From assembly GCA_036871055.1 (NCBI GenBank), contig CP141893.1:3658001-3722000 (forward strand): DNA of 64,000 nucleotides, in the 5' to 3' direction. Position 1 is the first letter of the stretch, and every line of letters begins with the position of its first letter. The notes under the pieces were generated by a model. The model searched no databases. It saw nothing but the letters and a program-made list of their open reading frames with translations, and had not been told where the DNA came from. Shown piece after piece: positions 43,264 to 60,733 of this stretch. Source of the DNA: Bisbaumannia sp015645095 (GTDB lineage Bacteria; Pseudomonadota; Gammaproteobacteria; Pseudomonadales; Halomonadaceae). Position numbers and translations under genes: made by a program.

Positions 43264-43865
43264 GCCAGCTTCTCCTCGAATTTGCGCAGGGCGGAAACGG
43301 TAGCCAGCACCTTATCGAAGGCGACCAGGCTCACCGGGTCGGCGGCAGCCACGTCCACCACATCCACGTTGGGGATGTTGCGGGCGGCCAGGTACAGGTT
43401 CTCGTCGACCTCTTCGGTGACGATCAGCACCTTTTCCAGGCCCAGCTCGCCGAGCTTGGCGACCAGCTGCTTGGTCTTGGGCGCGTCGACGACAAACTCC
43501 TCGACGGCCACCAGGCGCTCCTGACGAACCAGCTCGGAGAGGATGGAACGCATGGCCGCGCGGTACATCTTGCGGTTGACCTTTTGGGTGTAGTCCTGGG
43601 GACGCGCCGCGAAGGTCACGCCGCCACTACGCCACAGCGGAGAACGGATGGTACCGGCACGGGCACGACCGGTGCCCTTCTGACGCCACGGCTTCTTGCC
43701 GCCGCCACGCACGTCGGAGCGGTTCTTCTGGGCGCGGGTGCCCTGACGACCACCGGCCAGATAGGCGGTGACCACCTGGTGAACCAGCGCTTCGTTGAAT
43801 TCTTTGCCAAAGGTGACGTCGGACACTTCGACGGTGCCGGCGCCGGCAGCAAGATTCAGATTCAT
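43260..43865 (-). CDS. rplD: 50S ribosomal protein L4
   Basis: 201 residues, as in E. coli. The tunnel loop reads KPWRQKGTGRARAGTIRSPL, wild type at the Lys/Gly positions tied to macrolide resistance. In E. coli L4 represses the S10 operon through a long leader; here the predicted rpsJ leader is only about 60 nt, so that control may be absent or different. Confidence 0.98.
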   Translation of the reverse strand: MNLNLAAGAGTVEVSDVTFGKEFNEALVHQVVTAYLAGGRQGTRAQKNRSDVRGGGKKPWRQKGTGRARAGTIRSPLWRSGGVTFAARPQDYTQKVNRKMYRAAMRSILSELVRQERLVAVEEFVVDAPKTKQLVAKLGELGLEKVLIVTEEVDENLYLAARNIPNVDVVDVAAADPVSLVAFDKVLATVSALRKFEEKLA

Positions 43866-43879
43866 CGGTGTTATCCCCT

Positions 43880-44518
43880 TCAGCCAGCTTTCACGGCACT
43901 GCGCACGATGACGTCACTACCGGTGGCACCGGGCACGGCGCCCTTGACCAGCAGCAGGTTACGTTCGGCGTCGACACGGACGACTTCCAGGCTCTGCACG
44001 GTAGAACGCACATTGCCCATCTGGCCGGCCATCTTCTTGCCCTTGAAGACGCGACCCGGGGTCTGGCACATGCCGATGGAACCCGGTGCACGGTGGGAAA
44101 GAGAGTTGCCGTGGCTGTTGTCCTGGGTGCGGAAGTTCCAGCGCTTGACGGCGCCCTGGAAGCCCTTGCCCTTGGAGGTGCCGGTCACGTCGATCTTCTG
44201 ACCAGCTTCGAAGAGGGATACGGTGAGTTCGCCGCCCACTTCCGGAGCCTCATCGCCTTCGGCGAGGCGGAACTCCATCAGGGTGCGGCCGGCCTCGACA
44301 CCCGCCTTGGCGAATTGACCCGCCTGGGCTTTGGTGAGGTGCTTGGCCTTGCGGGAGCCGGTAGTCACCTGAACCGCGGCGTAGCCGTCGACATCGACGG
44401 ACTTGACGCGAGTCACGCGGTTAGGCTCAACCTCGATCACGGTTACTGGCACGGAAGCGCCATCTTCGGTAAAGACACGGGTCATACCGGCCTTCTTACC
44501 GAGCAAACCGATAGTCAT
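43880..44518 (-). CDS. rplC: 50S ribosomal protein L3
   Basis: 212 residues from ATG 44518 (MTIGLLGKKAGMTRVFTEDG). RNFRTQDNSHGNSLSHRAPG contains the Gln that is methylated in E. coli (Gln150 context). AGGAG lies upstream. It is 151 bp after rpsJ, a larger gap than elsewhere in the operon, with no gene in it. Confidence 0.98.
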   Translation of the reverse strand: MTIGLLGKKAGMTRVFTEDGASVPVTVIEVEPNRVTRVKSVDVDGYAAVQVTTGSRKAKHLTKAQAGQFAKAGVEAGRTLMEFRLAEGDEAPEVGGELTVSLFEAGQKIDVTGTSKGKGFQGAVKRWNFRTQDNSHGNSLSHRAPGSIGMCQTPGRVFKGKKMAGQMGNVRSTVQSLEVVRVDAERNLLLVKGAVPGATGSDVIVRSAVKAG

Positions 44519-44669
44519 GTTCAGTCTCCTAATAGTGTACGGGGCTATCACCCGCTATGGCTGCCCTTTCCAGAGCATTCCACTAGCACATTGTGTGACG
44601 CCATCCCGGCGTGGCGGCTGCTGCCTAAACGAATTCGCTAGGCGCTGGGCCGCAGTGACTAGTGAGGTC

Positions 44670-44981
44670 TTAGTCGAGTTTGATCTGCACGTCCACGCCG
44701 GCGGCGAGGTCGAGCTTCATCAGTGCGTCGACGGTCTTTTCGGTGGGTTCGACGATGTCGAGCACACGCTTGTGAGTGCGGATCTCGTACTGGTCGCGCG
44801 CGTCCTTGTTGACGTGCGGCGAGATCAGCACGGTGTAGCGCTCACGGTTGGTCGGCAGCGGGATCGGACCGCGCACCTGAGCACCAGTACGCTTGGCGGT
44901 TTCAACGATCTCCGCCGTGGACTGGTCGATCAGGCGATGGTCGAATGCCTTCAACCGAATGCGAATCTTCTGGTTCTGCAT
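44670..44981 (-). CDS. rpsJ: 30S ribosomal protein S10 (NusE)
   Basis: 103 residues, same as E. coli. KIRIRLKAFDHRLIDQSTAE start and RTHKRVLDIVEPTEKTVDAL end. Besides its ribosomal role it pairs with NusB in antitermination and binds NusG, which is encoded in the same block. First gene of the S10 operon, preceded by a near-consensus promoter. Confidence 0.98.
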   Translation of the reverse strand: MQNQKIRIRLKAFDHRLIDQSTAEIVETAKRTGAQVRGPIPLPTNRERYTVLISPHVNKDARDQYEIRTHKRVLDIVEPTEKTVDALMKLDLAAGVDVQIKLD

Positions 44982-45045
44982 TAGCCCTAAACTCCAATGG
45001 AAGTCGACGGCAGTTGCCGCCTACCTACGCATTCAAAGGATGCGC

Positions 45046-45074
45046 ATTATAGGCATGGCCGCCACCAGAGTCAA
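45046..45074 (-). promoter_or_regulatory. S10 operon promoter
   Basis: Leftward TTGACT (45069-45074), exactly 17 bp, then perfect TATAAT (45046-45051). The start point would be about 45039, giving a leader of roughly 57 nt before rpsJ, much shorter than the E. coli S10 leader. Confidence 0.88.
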
Positions 45075-45099
45075 ACACTGGAAGCGGCATGCGCAGAAA

Positions 45100-45121
45100 G
45101 GGGGCTCCTGGAGGAGCCCCC
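45100..45121 (-). terminator. Terminator of the str operon (after tuf)
   Basis: Perfect 9-bp stem gggggctcc/ggagccccc with a 4-base loop, 22 bp past the tuf stop and followed leftward by CTTTCTG. It separates the str operon from the S10 promoter immediately beyond. Confidence 0.85.
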
Positions 45122-45143
45122 TTCGATCATCGAGCGGTCAAGC

Positions 45144-46337
<1,194 letters not shown>

Positions 46338-46365
46338 TGCTATAACCTCTTTCGTTAGCTAACGG

Positions 46366-48486
46366 TTAACTTTTCTGGTTGATGACGGCTTCTACGACGC
46401 TGGAGGGCGCCTCGTCGTACTTCGCAAACTCCATGGAGTAGCTTGCACGGCCCTGGGTTTGAGAACGCAGGTCGGTCGCATAACCGAACATCTCGCCCAG
46501 CGGCACCATTGCGCGGATGATCTTGCCGGAGGAAGAGTCATCCATGCCCTGCACCAGACCGCGACGACGGTTCAGGTCGCCCATGACGTCACCCATGAAA
46601 TCCTCGGGGGTCACGACTTCGACCTTCATCATCGGCTCTAGCAGCACGGCCTTGGCCTTCTTGGCCCCTTCCTTGATCGCCATGGAGGAGGCGACCTTGA
46701 ACGCGGTCTCGTTGGAGTCCACGTCATGGTAGGAACCATCGAACAGCGTGACCTTGACGTCAATCATCGGGTAGCCCGCGATGACACCGTTCTGCAGCTG
46801 CTCATAGGCCCCTTTCTCGACGGCAGGTACGTATTCCTTGGGTACCACACCACCGACGATCTCGGAGGCGAACTTGAAGTGCATCTCTTCGTCGTCGCCC
46901 TTGTCCGCTTCGGTGAGCGGCTCGATGCGCAGCCAGACGTGACCGAACTGACCGCGACCACCGGACTGGCGCACGAACTTGCCTTCCTGCTCGACCTTGC
47001 CACGAATGGTCTCGCGGTAGGCCACCTGCGGCTTGCCGATGTTGGCCTCGACCTTGAACTCGCGACGCATGCGGTCGACGAGGATGTCCAGGTGCAGCTC
47101 GCCCATGCCGGAGATGATGGTCTGGCCGGTCTCTTCGTCGGTCTTGACGCGGAAGGACGGATCCTCCTGGGCCAGCTTGCCGAGGGCCACGCCCATCTTC
47201 TCCTGGTCGGCCTTGGACTTCGGCTCCACGGCCACGGAGATCACCGGCTCCGGGAACTCCATGCGCTCGAGAACGATCTTGTCGTTCAGGTCGCACAGGG
47301 TGTCACCGGTAGTGACGTCCTTGAGGCCGATACAGGCGGCGATATCGCCGGCGTAGACCTGCTTGATCTCTTCGCGCGAGTTGGAGTGCATCTGCACGAT
47401 ACGACCGACGCGCTCCTTCTTGCTCTTGACCGAGTTGAACACGCTGTCGCCGGAGTTCAGCACCCCGGAGTAGACGCGGATAAAGGTCAGGGTGCCGACG
47501 AAGGGATCGGTGGCGATCTTGAAGGCCAGGGCCGAGAAGGGGGCGCTGTCGTCCGCCTCGCGGGTGGCGATGGTGCCGTCCTTGTCGTCCAGCTCGCCCT
47601 CGATGGCCTTGACCTCGGTGGGCGACGGCATGTACTCGATGACCGCATCCAGCACCGCCTGCACGCCCTTGTTCTTGAACGCGGAACCGCAGGTGACCAG
47701 GACGATCTCGTTGTCCAGAGTACGACGACGCAGGCCGGACTTGATCTCCTCGATGGAGAGCTCGCCCTCCTCGAGGTACTTGTCCATCAGCTCTTCGGAG
47801 GCCTCGGCGGCCGCCTCGACCATGTGCTCGCGATACTCCTCGGCCTTGGCCTGGAGGTCGGCGGGAATGTCGACGAGGTCATAGGTCATGCCCATGTCGT
47901 CTTCGTTCCACAGGATGGCCTTCATCTGCAGCAGGTCGATGACGCCCTTGAAGTCGTCTTCGGCGCCCCAGTTGATCTGGATCGGCACGGCGGTGGCGCC
48001 CAGACGATCCTTGAGCTGGTCGACGACCATGAAGAAGTCGGCACCGGCGCGGTCCATCTTGTTGACGAACACCATGCGCGGCACTTCGTACTTGTTGGCC
48101 TGACGCCAGACGGTCTCGGTCTGCGGCTGTACGCCGGAGGAGCCGCACAGCACCACGACGGCACCGTCGAGCACGCGCAGGGAACGCTCCACCTCGATGG
48201 TGAAGTCGACGTGCCCCGGGGTGTCGATGATGTTGATGCGGTGCTCATCGAACTGCTTGTTCATGCCCTGCCAGAAACAGGTGGTGGCGGCGGAGGTGAT
48301 GGTGATACCCCGCTCCTGCTCCTGCTCCATCCAGTCCATGGTGGCGGCGCCATCATGAACTTCGCCGACCTTGTGGGAGAGACCGGTGTAGAACAGCACC
48401 CGCTCGGTGGTGGTGGTCTTGCCGGCGTCGACGTGGGCACAGATCCCGATGTTGCGATAGCGATTGAGTGGTGTCTTGCGTGCCAC
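46366..48486 (-). CDS. fusA: Elongation factor G
   Basis: 706 residues, starting at GTG 48486 (MARKTPLNRYRNIGICAHVD). G1 AHVDAGKTTTTER, G3 DTPGH and G4 NKMDR; five-domain layout with domain IV GRGQFGHVWLRIEPL. Catalyses translocation. Between rpsG (63 bp) and tuf (28 bp) in standard str order. Confidence 0.99.
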   Translation of the reverse strand: MARKTPLNRYRNIGICAHVDAGKTTTTERVLFYTGLSHKVGEVHDGAATMDWMEQEQERGITITSAATTCFWQGMNKQFDEHRINIIDTPGHVDFTIEVERSLRVLDGAVVVLCGSSGVQPQTETVWRQANKYEVPRMVFVNKMDRAGADFFMVVDQLKDRLGATAVPIQINWGAEDDFKGVIDLLQMKAILWNEDDMGMTYDLVDIPADLQAKAEEYREHMVEAAAEASEELMDKYLEEGELSIEEIKSGLRRRTLDNEIVLVTCGSAFKNKGVQAVLDAVIEYMPSPTEVKAIEGELDDKDGTIATREADDSAPFSALAFKIATDPFVGTLTFIRVYSGVLNSGDSVFNSVKSKKERVGRIVQMHSNSREEIKQVYAGDIAACIGLKDVTTGDTLCDLNDKIVLERMEFPEPVISVAVEPKSKADQEKMGVALGKLAQEDPSFRVKTDEETGQTIISGMGELHLDILVDRMRREFKVEANIGKPQVAYRETIRGKVEQEGKFVRQSGGRGQFGHVWLRIEPLTEADKGDDEEMHFKFASEIVGGVVPKEYVPAVEKGAYEQLQNGVIAGYPMIDVKVTLFDGSYHDVDSNETAFKVASSMAIKEGAKKAKAVLLEPMMKVEVVTPEDFMGDVMGDLNRRRGLVQGMDDSSSGKIIRAMVPLGEMFGYATDLRSQTQGRASYSMEFAKYDEAPSSVVEAVINQKS

Positions 48487-48507
48487 GGTGAAATTCCCCG
48501 TTGGTTG

Positions 48508-48532
48508 GAGGCGCCCGCCGGGCGGGCGCCTC
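48508..48532 (-). other. rpsG-fusA intergenic palindrome
   Basis: A 25-bp perfect palindrome with 12-base arms (gaggcgcccgcc and its complement) around one G. As RNA it would form a very stable hairpin 22 nt before the fusA GTG. No T-run. Role in processing or partial termination is possible. Confidence 0.6.
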
Positions 48533-48549
48533 GTGTGTGGAAGCGCGCC

Positions 48550-49020
48550 TTAGAAACGGTAGTGGGAGAAGGCCTTGTTGGCTTCTGCCATGCGGTGAAC
48601 GTCTTCACGCTTCTTCACCGCGGAACCCTTACCTTCGGCGGCATCCAGCATCTCACCGGCCAGACGCTGAACCATGGTCTTCTCACCACGGTTACGGGCC
48701 GCATCCACCAGCCAACGCATGGCCAGGGCCTGACGACGGGAAGGACGCACCTCCACCGGCACCTGATAGGTCGCACCACCGACGCGGCGCGACTTGACCT
48801 CGACCATCGGCTGGATGGTTTCCAGCGCCTTGTCGAAGATCTCCAGCGGCTCTTCTTTACTACGCTCGGCAACCGTGTCCAACGCACCGTAGACGATGCG
48901 CTCAGCTGTGGACTTCTTGCCGCTGACCATCAGGTGGTTCATGAACTTCGCCAGGCGCTCGCTTCCGAACTTCGGATCCGGCAGGATTTCGCGCTTAGCG
49001 GCAACTCTTCTTCTAGGCAT
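48550..49020 (-). CDS. rpsG: 30S ribosomal protein S7
   Basis: 156 residues. MPRRRVAAKREILPDPKFGS, RLAKFMNHLMVSGKKSTAER and the anticodon-facing C-terminal FSHYRF. In E. coli it represses the str operon by binding between rpsL and rpsG; that gap here is 112 bp, long enough for such a structure. Confidence 0.98.
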   Translation of the reverse strand: MPRRRVAAKREILPDPKFGSERLAKFMNHLMVSGKKSTAERIVYGALDTVAERSKEEPLEIFDKALETIQPMVEVKSRRVGGATYQVPVEVRPSRRQALAMRWLVDAARNRGEKTMVQRLAGEMLDAAEGKGSAVKKREDVHRMAEANKAFSHYRF

Positions 49021-49132
49021 GATAAGCCCTCGTTAAGGGGTCCTTCAGGTAAACCCGAGACTGGCACCGACGGTGACGCTCGACCTTACTCTTATCAGAC
49101 CAATGCAATTCGGGTGAAAACGTCGACCGGCC

Positions 49133-49507
49133 TTAGGCCTTGGGACGCTTGGCGCCGTACTTGGAACGGCCCTGCTTACGGTTCTGCACGCCGGAGGTAT
49201 CCAGGGCGCCGCGCACGGTGTGATAACGCACACCCGGCAAGTCCTTGACCCGGCCGCCACGGATCAGGACCACGGAGTGCTCCTGAAGGTTGTGGCCTTC
49301 ACCGCCGATGTAGGAAGTGACCTCGTAGCCGTTGGTCAGGCGCACACGGCAGACCTTACGCAGGGCCGAGTTCGGCTTCTTCGGGGTGGTGGTGTAGACG
49401 CGGGTGCAGACGCCGCGCTTCTGCGGGCAGGCCTGCAGCGCCGGCACGTCGCTCTTGGCGACAGGGCGCTTGCGCGGCTTGCGCACGAGCTGATTGATCG
49501 TTGCCAT
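49133..49507 (-). CDS. rpsL: 30S ribosomal protein S12
   Basis: 124 residues. The decoding loops TPKKPNSALRKVCRVRL and VKDLPGVRYH are wild type at the Lys and Pro positions that confer streptomycin resistance when changed, so a sensitive ribosome is predicted. First gene of the str operon, with a structured leader and its own promoter upstream. Confidence 0.98.
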   Translation of the reverse strand: MATINQLVRKPRKRPVAKSDVPALQACPQKRGVCTRVYTTTPKKPNSALRKVCRVRLTNGYEVTSYIGGEGHNLQEHSVVLIRGGRVKDLPGVRYHTVRGALDTSGVQNRKQGRSKYGAKRPKA

Positions 49508-49537
49508 AGTCTGTAGCTGACTCCAATGGTTGCCTTA

Positions 49538-49580
49538 CCTTTCAATAGTGGCACGGGCGCACCCACCCCACTATTAAAGG
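49538..49580 (-). promoter_or_regulatory. Hairpin at the 5' end of the str mRNA leader
   Basis: ccactattaaagg (49568-49580) pairs with cctttcaatagtgg (49538-49551), with a one-base bulge. The predicted transcript start from the promoter at 49587-49616 falls at about 49580, so the stem would occupy the very 5' end of the mRNA, with a small inner GGG/CCC stem in the loop. It may stabilise the message. Confidence 0.55.
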
Positions 49581-49586
49581 CTGCGA

Positions 49587-49616
49587 ATTCTACTGCTTCC
49601 CGGCGAGGCCAGTCAA
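49587..49616 (-). promoter_or_regulatory. str operon promoter
   Basis: Leftward TTGACT (49611-49616), 18 bp and TAGAAT (49587-49592). The -35 box begins directly after the rpoC terminator stem. Confidence 0.8.
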
Positions 49617-49644
49617 GGCCGCCACCCCGGGAAGGGTGGCGGCC
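49617..49644 (-). terminator. Hairpin after rpoC
   Basis: Perfect 11-bp stem ggccgccaccc/gggtggcggcc with a 6-base loop, 8 bp past the rpoC stop. No T-run follows; instead the str -35 box TTGACT abuts it, so read-through from rpoBC into str is possible. Confidence 0.75.
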
Positions 49645-49652
49645 CCGTGACC

Positions 49653-53873
<4,221 letters not shown>

Positions 53874-53880
53874 GGGTCGG

Positions 53881-53922
53881 CTCCGTTGCGGAGTTGTCAT
53901 GGGCGGGGGCCGAAGCCCCCGC
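53881..53922 (-). promoter_or_regulatory. rpoB-rpoC intergenic hairpins
   Basis: Two stems read leftward: GCGGGGGC-TTCG-GCCCCCGC (53903-53922), a stable UUCG tetraloop hairpin, then CTCCG-CAA-CGGAG (53881-53893), whose 3' arm contains the likely rpoC ribosome-binding sequence. The second could lower rpoC initiation unless ribosomes or a factor open it. Confidence 0.5.
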
Positions 53923-53964
53923 GGACCGTCATTCTGTGAAGCGCTTGACCAGCGGCGAGGCCGC

Positions 53965-58044
<4,080 letters not shown>

Positions 58045-58122
58045 CTGTATTCCCCAGCTTGTTCACCATGGGTGACCGATGCGAATCGGCGCCACCCGAC
58101 GGTAGCGGCTCCGTCAGGCGCT

Positions 58123-58155
58123 GACGGCAAGCCCCCCGGATGAGGGCTCGCCGTC
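58123..58155 (-). terminator. rplL-rpoB intergenic attenuator-like hairpin
   Basis: 12-base arms gacggcaagccc (58123-58134) and gggctcgccgtc (58144-58155); the single mismatch becomes a U-G pair in the leftward RNA. E. coli has a partial terminator and RNase III site at this place to set the ratio of L7/L12 to polymerase; this stem is the likely counterpart. Confidence 0.6.
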
Positions 58156-58281
58156 GGAATTCGGCTAGCGGCGGCGGCAGAGCGGCGGCCGGCTAGTGAC
58201 AACAGAAAAAGGCCGGCAGCGGGTGACCCGCCACCAGCCGTGGAAGCTTACGCAGCGCGCGAAGCCATGGAAATCAAGAGG

Positions 58282-58653
58282 TTACTTGAGTTCCACGGAG
58301 GCGCCGGCTTCTTCCAGCTTCGCCTTGGCCGCTTCGGCGTCGTCCTTGGACATGGCTTCCTTGATGGTCGCCGGCGCGCCGTCGACGGCACCCTTGGCTT
58401 CCTTCAGGCCCAGGCCAGTGATCTCGCGAACGACCTTGATCACGTTGACCTTCTTCTCGCCGGCGCTGGTCAGCACCAGGTCGAACTCGGTCTGCTCTTC
58501 GGCGGCGGCGGCTTCGCCACCGGCCGGGCCGGCCACGACGGCGGCAGCGGCGGACACGCCGAACTTCTCTTCCATCGCTTCGATCAGCTCGACGACTTCC
58601 ATCACGGACATGTCGGCGACGGCGTTGATGATGTCTTCTTTGGTCAGTGCCAT
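58282..58653 (-). CDS. rplL: 50S ribosomal protein L7/L12
   Basis: 123 residues from ATG 58653 (MALTKEDIINAVADMSVMEV). Ala/Gly-rich hinge AAAAVVAGPAGGEAAAAE then the C-terminal factor-binding domain with VREITGLGLKEAKGAVDGAP. AGGAA upstream. Present in several copies on the stalk with L10. Confidence 0.98.
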   Translation of the reverse strand: MALTKEDIINAVADMSVMEVVELIEAMEEKFGVSAAAAVVAGPAGGEAAAAEEQTEFDLVLTSAGEKKVNVIKVVREITGLGLKEAKGAVDGAPATIKEAMSKDDAEAAKAKLEEAGASVELK

Positions 58654-58746
58654 TGTCAAATTCCTAGACTTTGCGGGAATCCCGTACCAAAAGGTCCGAG
58701 GACTCGAGGGTTCAGTATCAGTCGCGTATCGGCCGGAAGGGTCGCC

Positions 58747-59250
58747 TTAGGCGGCCGCTTCCTGCTTCTGGTCGCGCAGTGCAGCCAGGGTACGGACCAG
58801 CTTGCCAGCGGAAGCTTCCTTCATCACCGACATCAGCTTGGCGATCGCTTCATCGTACGTCGGCAGGGTCGCCAGACGGTCGATGTCGCCAGCCGGGATC
58901 AGCTCGCCTTCGTAGGCCAGCGCCTTGACTTCGAAGTTCTTCTCCTCTTTGGCGAACTCCTTGAACAGACGGGCGGCGGCGCCCGGGTGCTCGGTGGAGA
59001 AAGCCAGCAGGGTCGGACCCACGAAGCTGTCGTTCAGGCACTCCCAGGGAGTGCCGTTCAGGGCGCGACGTGCCAGGGTGTTGCGCACAACACGGATCTG
59101 CACGCCATTCTCGCGGGCCTGCTTGCGCAGGTCGGTCATCTTGCTGACCGCAACGCCACGAGAATCGGCAACGACGACGGAGAGAGCATCCTTGGCGGCT
59201 TCACTGACCTCGGCAACAATTGCCTTCTTGCCTTCGAGAGCTAGTGCCAC
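58747..59250 (-). CDS. rplJ: 50S ribosomal protein L10
   Basis: 167 residues from GTG 59250 (MALALEGKKAIVAEVSEAAK), chosen because AAGGAG lies 8 bp upstream and the text aligns with E. coli L10; a second GTG three codons earlier overlaps the ribosome site. VVADSRGVAVSKMTDLRKQA is the RNA-binding region. Together with L7/L12 it binds its own leader in E. coli. Confidence 0.97.
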   Translation of the reverse strand: MALALEGKKAIVAEVSEAAKDALSVVVADSRGVAVSKMTDLRKQARENGVQIRVVRNTLARRALNGTPWECLNDSFVGPTLLAFSTEHPGAAARLFKEFAKEEKNFEVKALAYEGELIPAGDIDRLATLPTYDEAIAKLMSVMKEASAGKLVRTLAALRDQKQEAAA

Positions 59251-59509
59251 TGTGTTCACTCCTTCGTGCCGGGACTCTGCGATGCGAGCATCGCGTCCCG
59301 GGGGTTACCATCTCCCCCACGCCTGCTGGCGAGGGGGTCTTGGGCGATGGTGCACACCAGCGGACTGGCGGCCACACCATCTGCGCAGGCATCCCTGGGG
59401 GAAGATTAAGCCGCCCACCGGAGTGGACGGCGCCTGCGGTCTTTGACGGTGCCCCGCCCGGCGTCTTGAATCCGCGCACGGGGACCGCAAAGTTCTTGCC
59501 TGTCGGCGA
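59251..59509 (-). promoter_or_regulatory. Putative L10 leader of rplJL
   Basis: A 259-bp gene-free leader between rplA and rplJ, the place of the L10(L12)4 autoregulatory RNA in E. coli. A stem near the start codon, gggac..gcgatgc-ga-gcatcgc..gtccc (59271-59299), sits 21 bp before the GTG. I did not confirm the kink-turn core of the known leader family. Confidence 0.5.
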
Positions 59510-60202
59510 TCACACCAGCGCGGAGTGATCGACGGTGATGCCCGGGCCCATGGTGGTGGACAGGGTCATCTTCTTGAAATACACACCCTTGGAAGTGCTC
59601 GGCTTGAGCTTCTTCAGGTCAGCGACCAGCGCTTCCAGGTTGCCCTTGATGGCGGTCGCGTCGAAGTCGACCTTGCCCAGGGTGGTGTGGATGATACCGT
59701 TCTTGTCGGTACGGAAACGCACCTGACCGGCCTTGGCGTTCTTGACGGCGGTGGCCACGTCCGGGGTCACGGTACCGACCTTGGGGTTCGGCATCAGGCC
59801 GCGCGGACCGAGGATCTGGCCCAGCTGACCGACGACGCGCATGGCGTCCGGCGAGGCGATGACCACGTCGAAGTCGAGCTGGCCCTTCTTGACCTGCTCG
59901 GCCAGCTCGTCCATGCCGACGATATCGGCACCGGCTTCCTTGGCGGCATCGGCGTTGGCACCCTGGGTAAAGACGGCAACGCGCACGTCCTTGCCGGTAC
60001 CATTGGGCATGACGGTGGCGCCACGCACGACCTGGTCGGATTTCCGCGGATCGACGCCCAGGTTGATGGCGACGTCCAGGGACTCCTTGAACTTGACGGT
60101 GGACAGCTCGGCGAGCAGGGCCACGGCCTCTTCCAGAGAGTAGACCTTGGTGGAGTCGACCTTCTCGTTGATCAGCTGGGCGCGCTTGGACAGTTTAGCC
60201 AT
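59510..60202 (-). CDS. rplA: 50S ribosomal protein L1
   Basis: 230 residues. LDVAINLGVDPRKSDQVVRG and GLMPNPKVGTVTPDVATAVK are signature stretches. It binds the L1 stalk and in E. coli represses rplKA translation at the rplK leader. Only 2 bp after rplK, so coupling is strong. Confidence 0.98.
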   Translation of the reverse strand: MAKLSKRAQLINEKVDSTKVYSLEEAVALLAELSTVKFKESLDVAINLGVDPRKSDQVVRGATVMPNGTGKDVRVAVFTQGANADAAKEAGADIVGMDELAEQVKKGQLDFDVVIASPDAMRVVGQLGQILGPRGLMPNPKVGTVTPDVATAVKNAKAGQVRFRTDKNGIIHTTLGKVDFDATAIKGNLEALVADLKKLKPSTSKGVYFKKMTLSTTMGPGITVDHSALV

Positions 60203-60204
60203 GA

Positions 60205-60636
60205 TCAGAGACCCTCCACGTTCAGGCCCATGCTACGGGCGCTACCGGCAATGGTACGCACAGCGGCGTCGAGATCGGCAGCCGTCAGATCCGGCTCCTT
60301 GGTCTTGGCGATCTCTTCCAGCTGCTCGCGGGTCACGGTGCCGACCTTCTTCTTGTTCGGCTCGCCAGAGCCGGACTTGATGCCAGCGGCCTTCTTCAGC
60401 AGGACCGCGGCGGGCGGGGTCTTGGTGACGAAGGTGAAGCTGCGGTCGGAGTAAACGGTGATCACCACGGGAGTGGGCAGACCCGGCTCGATCTCCTGGG
60501 TCGCGGCGTTGAACGCCTTACAGAACTCCATGATGTTCACGCCGTGCTGACCCAGGGCCGGGCCGACGGGGGGACTCGGGTTGGCCTTACCAGCTGCGAC
60601 CTGCAGCTTGATGTAAGCCTGTACTTTCTTGGCCAT
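60205..60636 (-). CDS. rplK: 50S ribosomal protein L11
   Basis: 143 residues. KLQVAAGKANPSPPVGPALG and the C-terminal rRNA-binding IAGSARSMGLNVEGL. Needed for RelA activation and the thiostrepton site. Preceded by a leader with mutually exclusive stems, annotated separately. Confidence 0.98.
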   Translation of the reverse strand: MAKKVQAYIKLQVAAGKANPSPPVGPALGQHGVNIMEFCKAFNAATQEIEPGLPTPVVITVYSDRSFTFVTKTPPAAVLLKKAAGIKSGSGEPNKKKVGTVTREQLEEIAKTKEPDLTAADLDAAVRTIAGSARSMGLNVEGL

Positions 60637-60666
60637 GTGTAGACTCCAGTTGGGTAGTAGCGCCTT

Positions 60667-60700
60667 GCGGCTCCCCGGTTAAAGAGCCGCCAAGCGGCTC
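60667..60700 (-). promoter_or_regulatory. Switchable stems in the rplK leader
   Basis: Three 7-base blocks: gcggctc (60667-60673), gagccgc (60684-60690) and gcggctc (60694-60700). The middle block pairs perfectly with either neighbour (10-base or 3-base loop), so two stems exclude each other, 30 nt before the rplK ATG. This is where L1 feedback acts in E. coli. Confidence 0.5.
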
Positions 60701-60733
60701 GCGATGCGACTCAATACGACTTCAGGCCGAGCG

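Noticed and set aside
53874..53900. Upstream in-frame ATG at 53900 as the rpoC start
   Set aside because: No ribosome-binding sequence precedes it and homology begins at ATG 53873.
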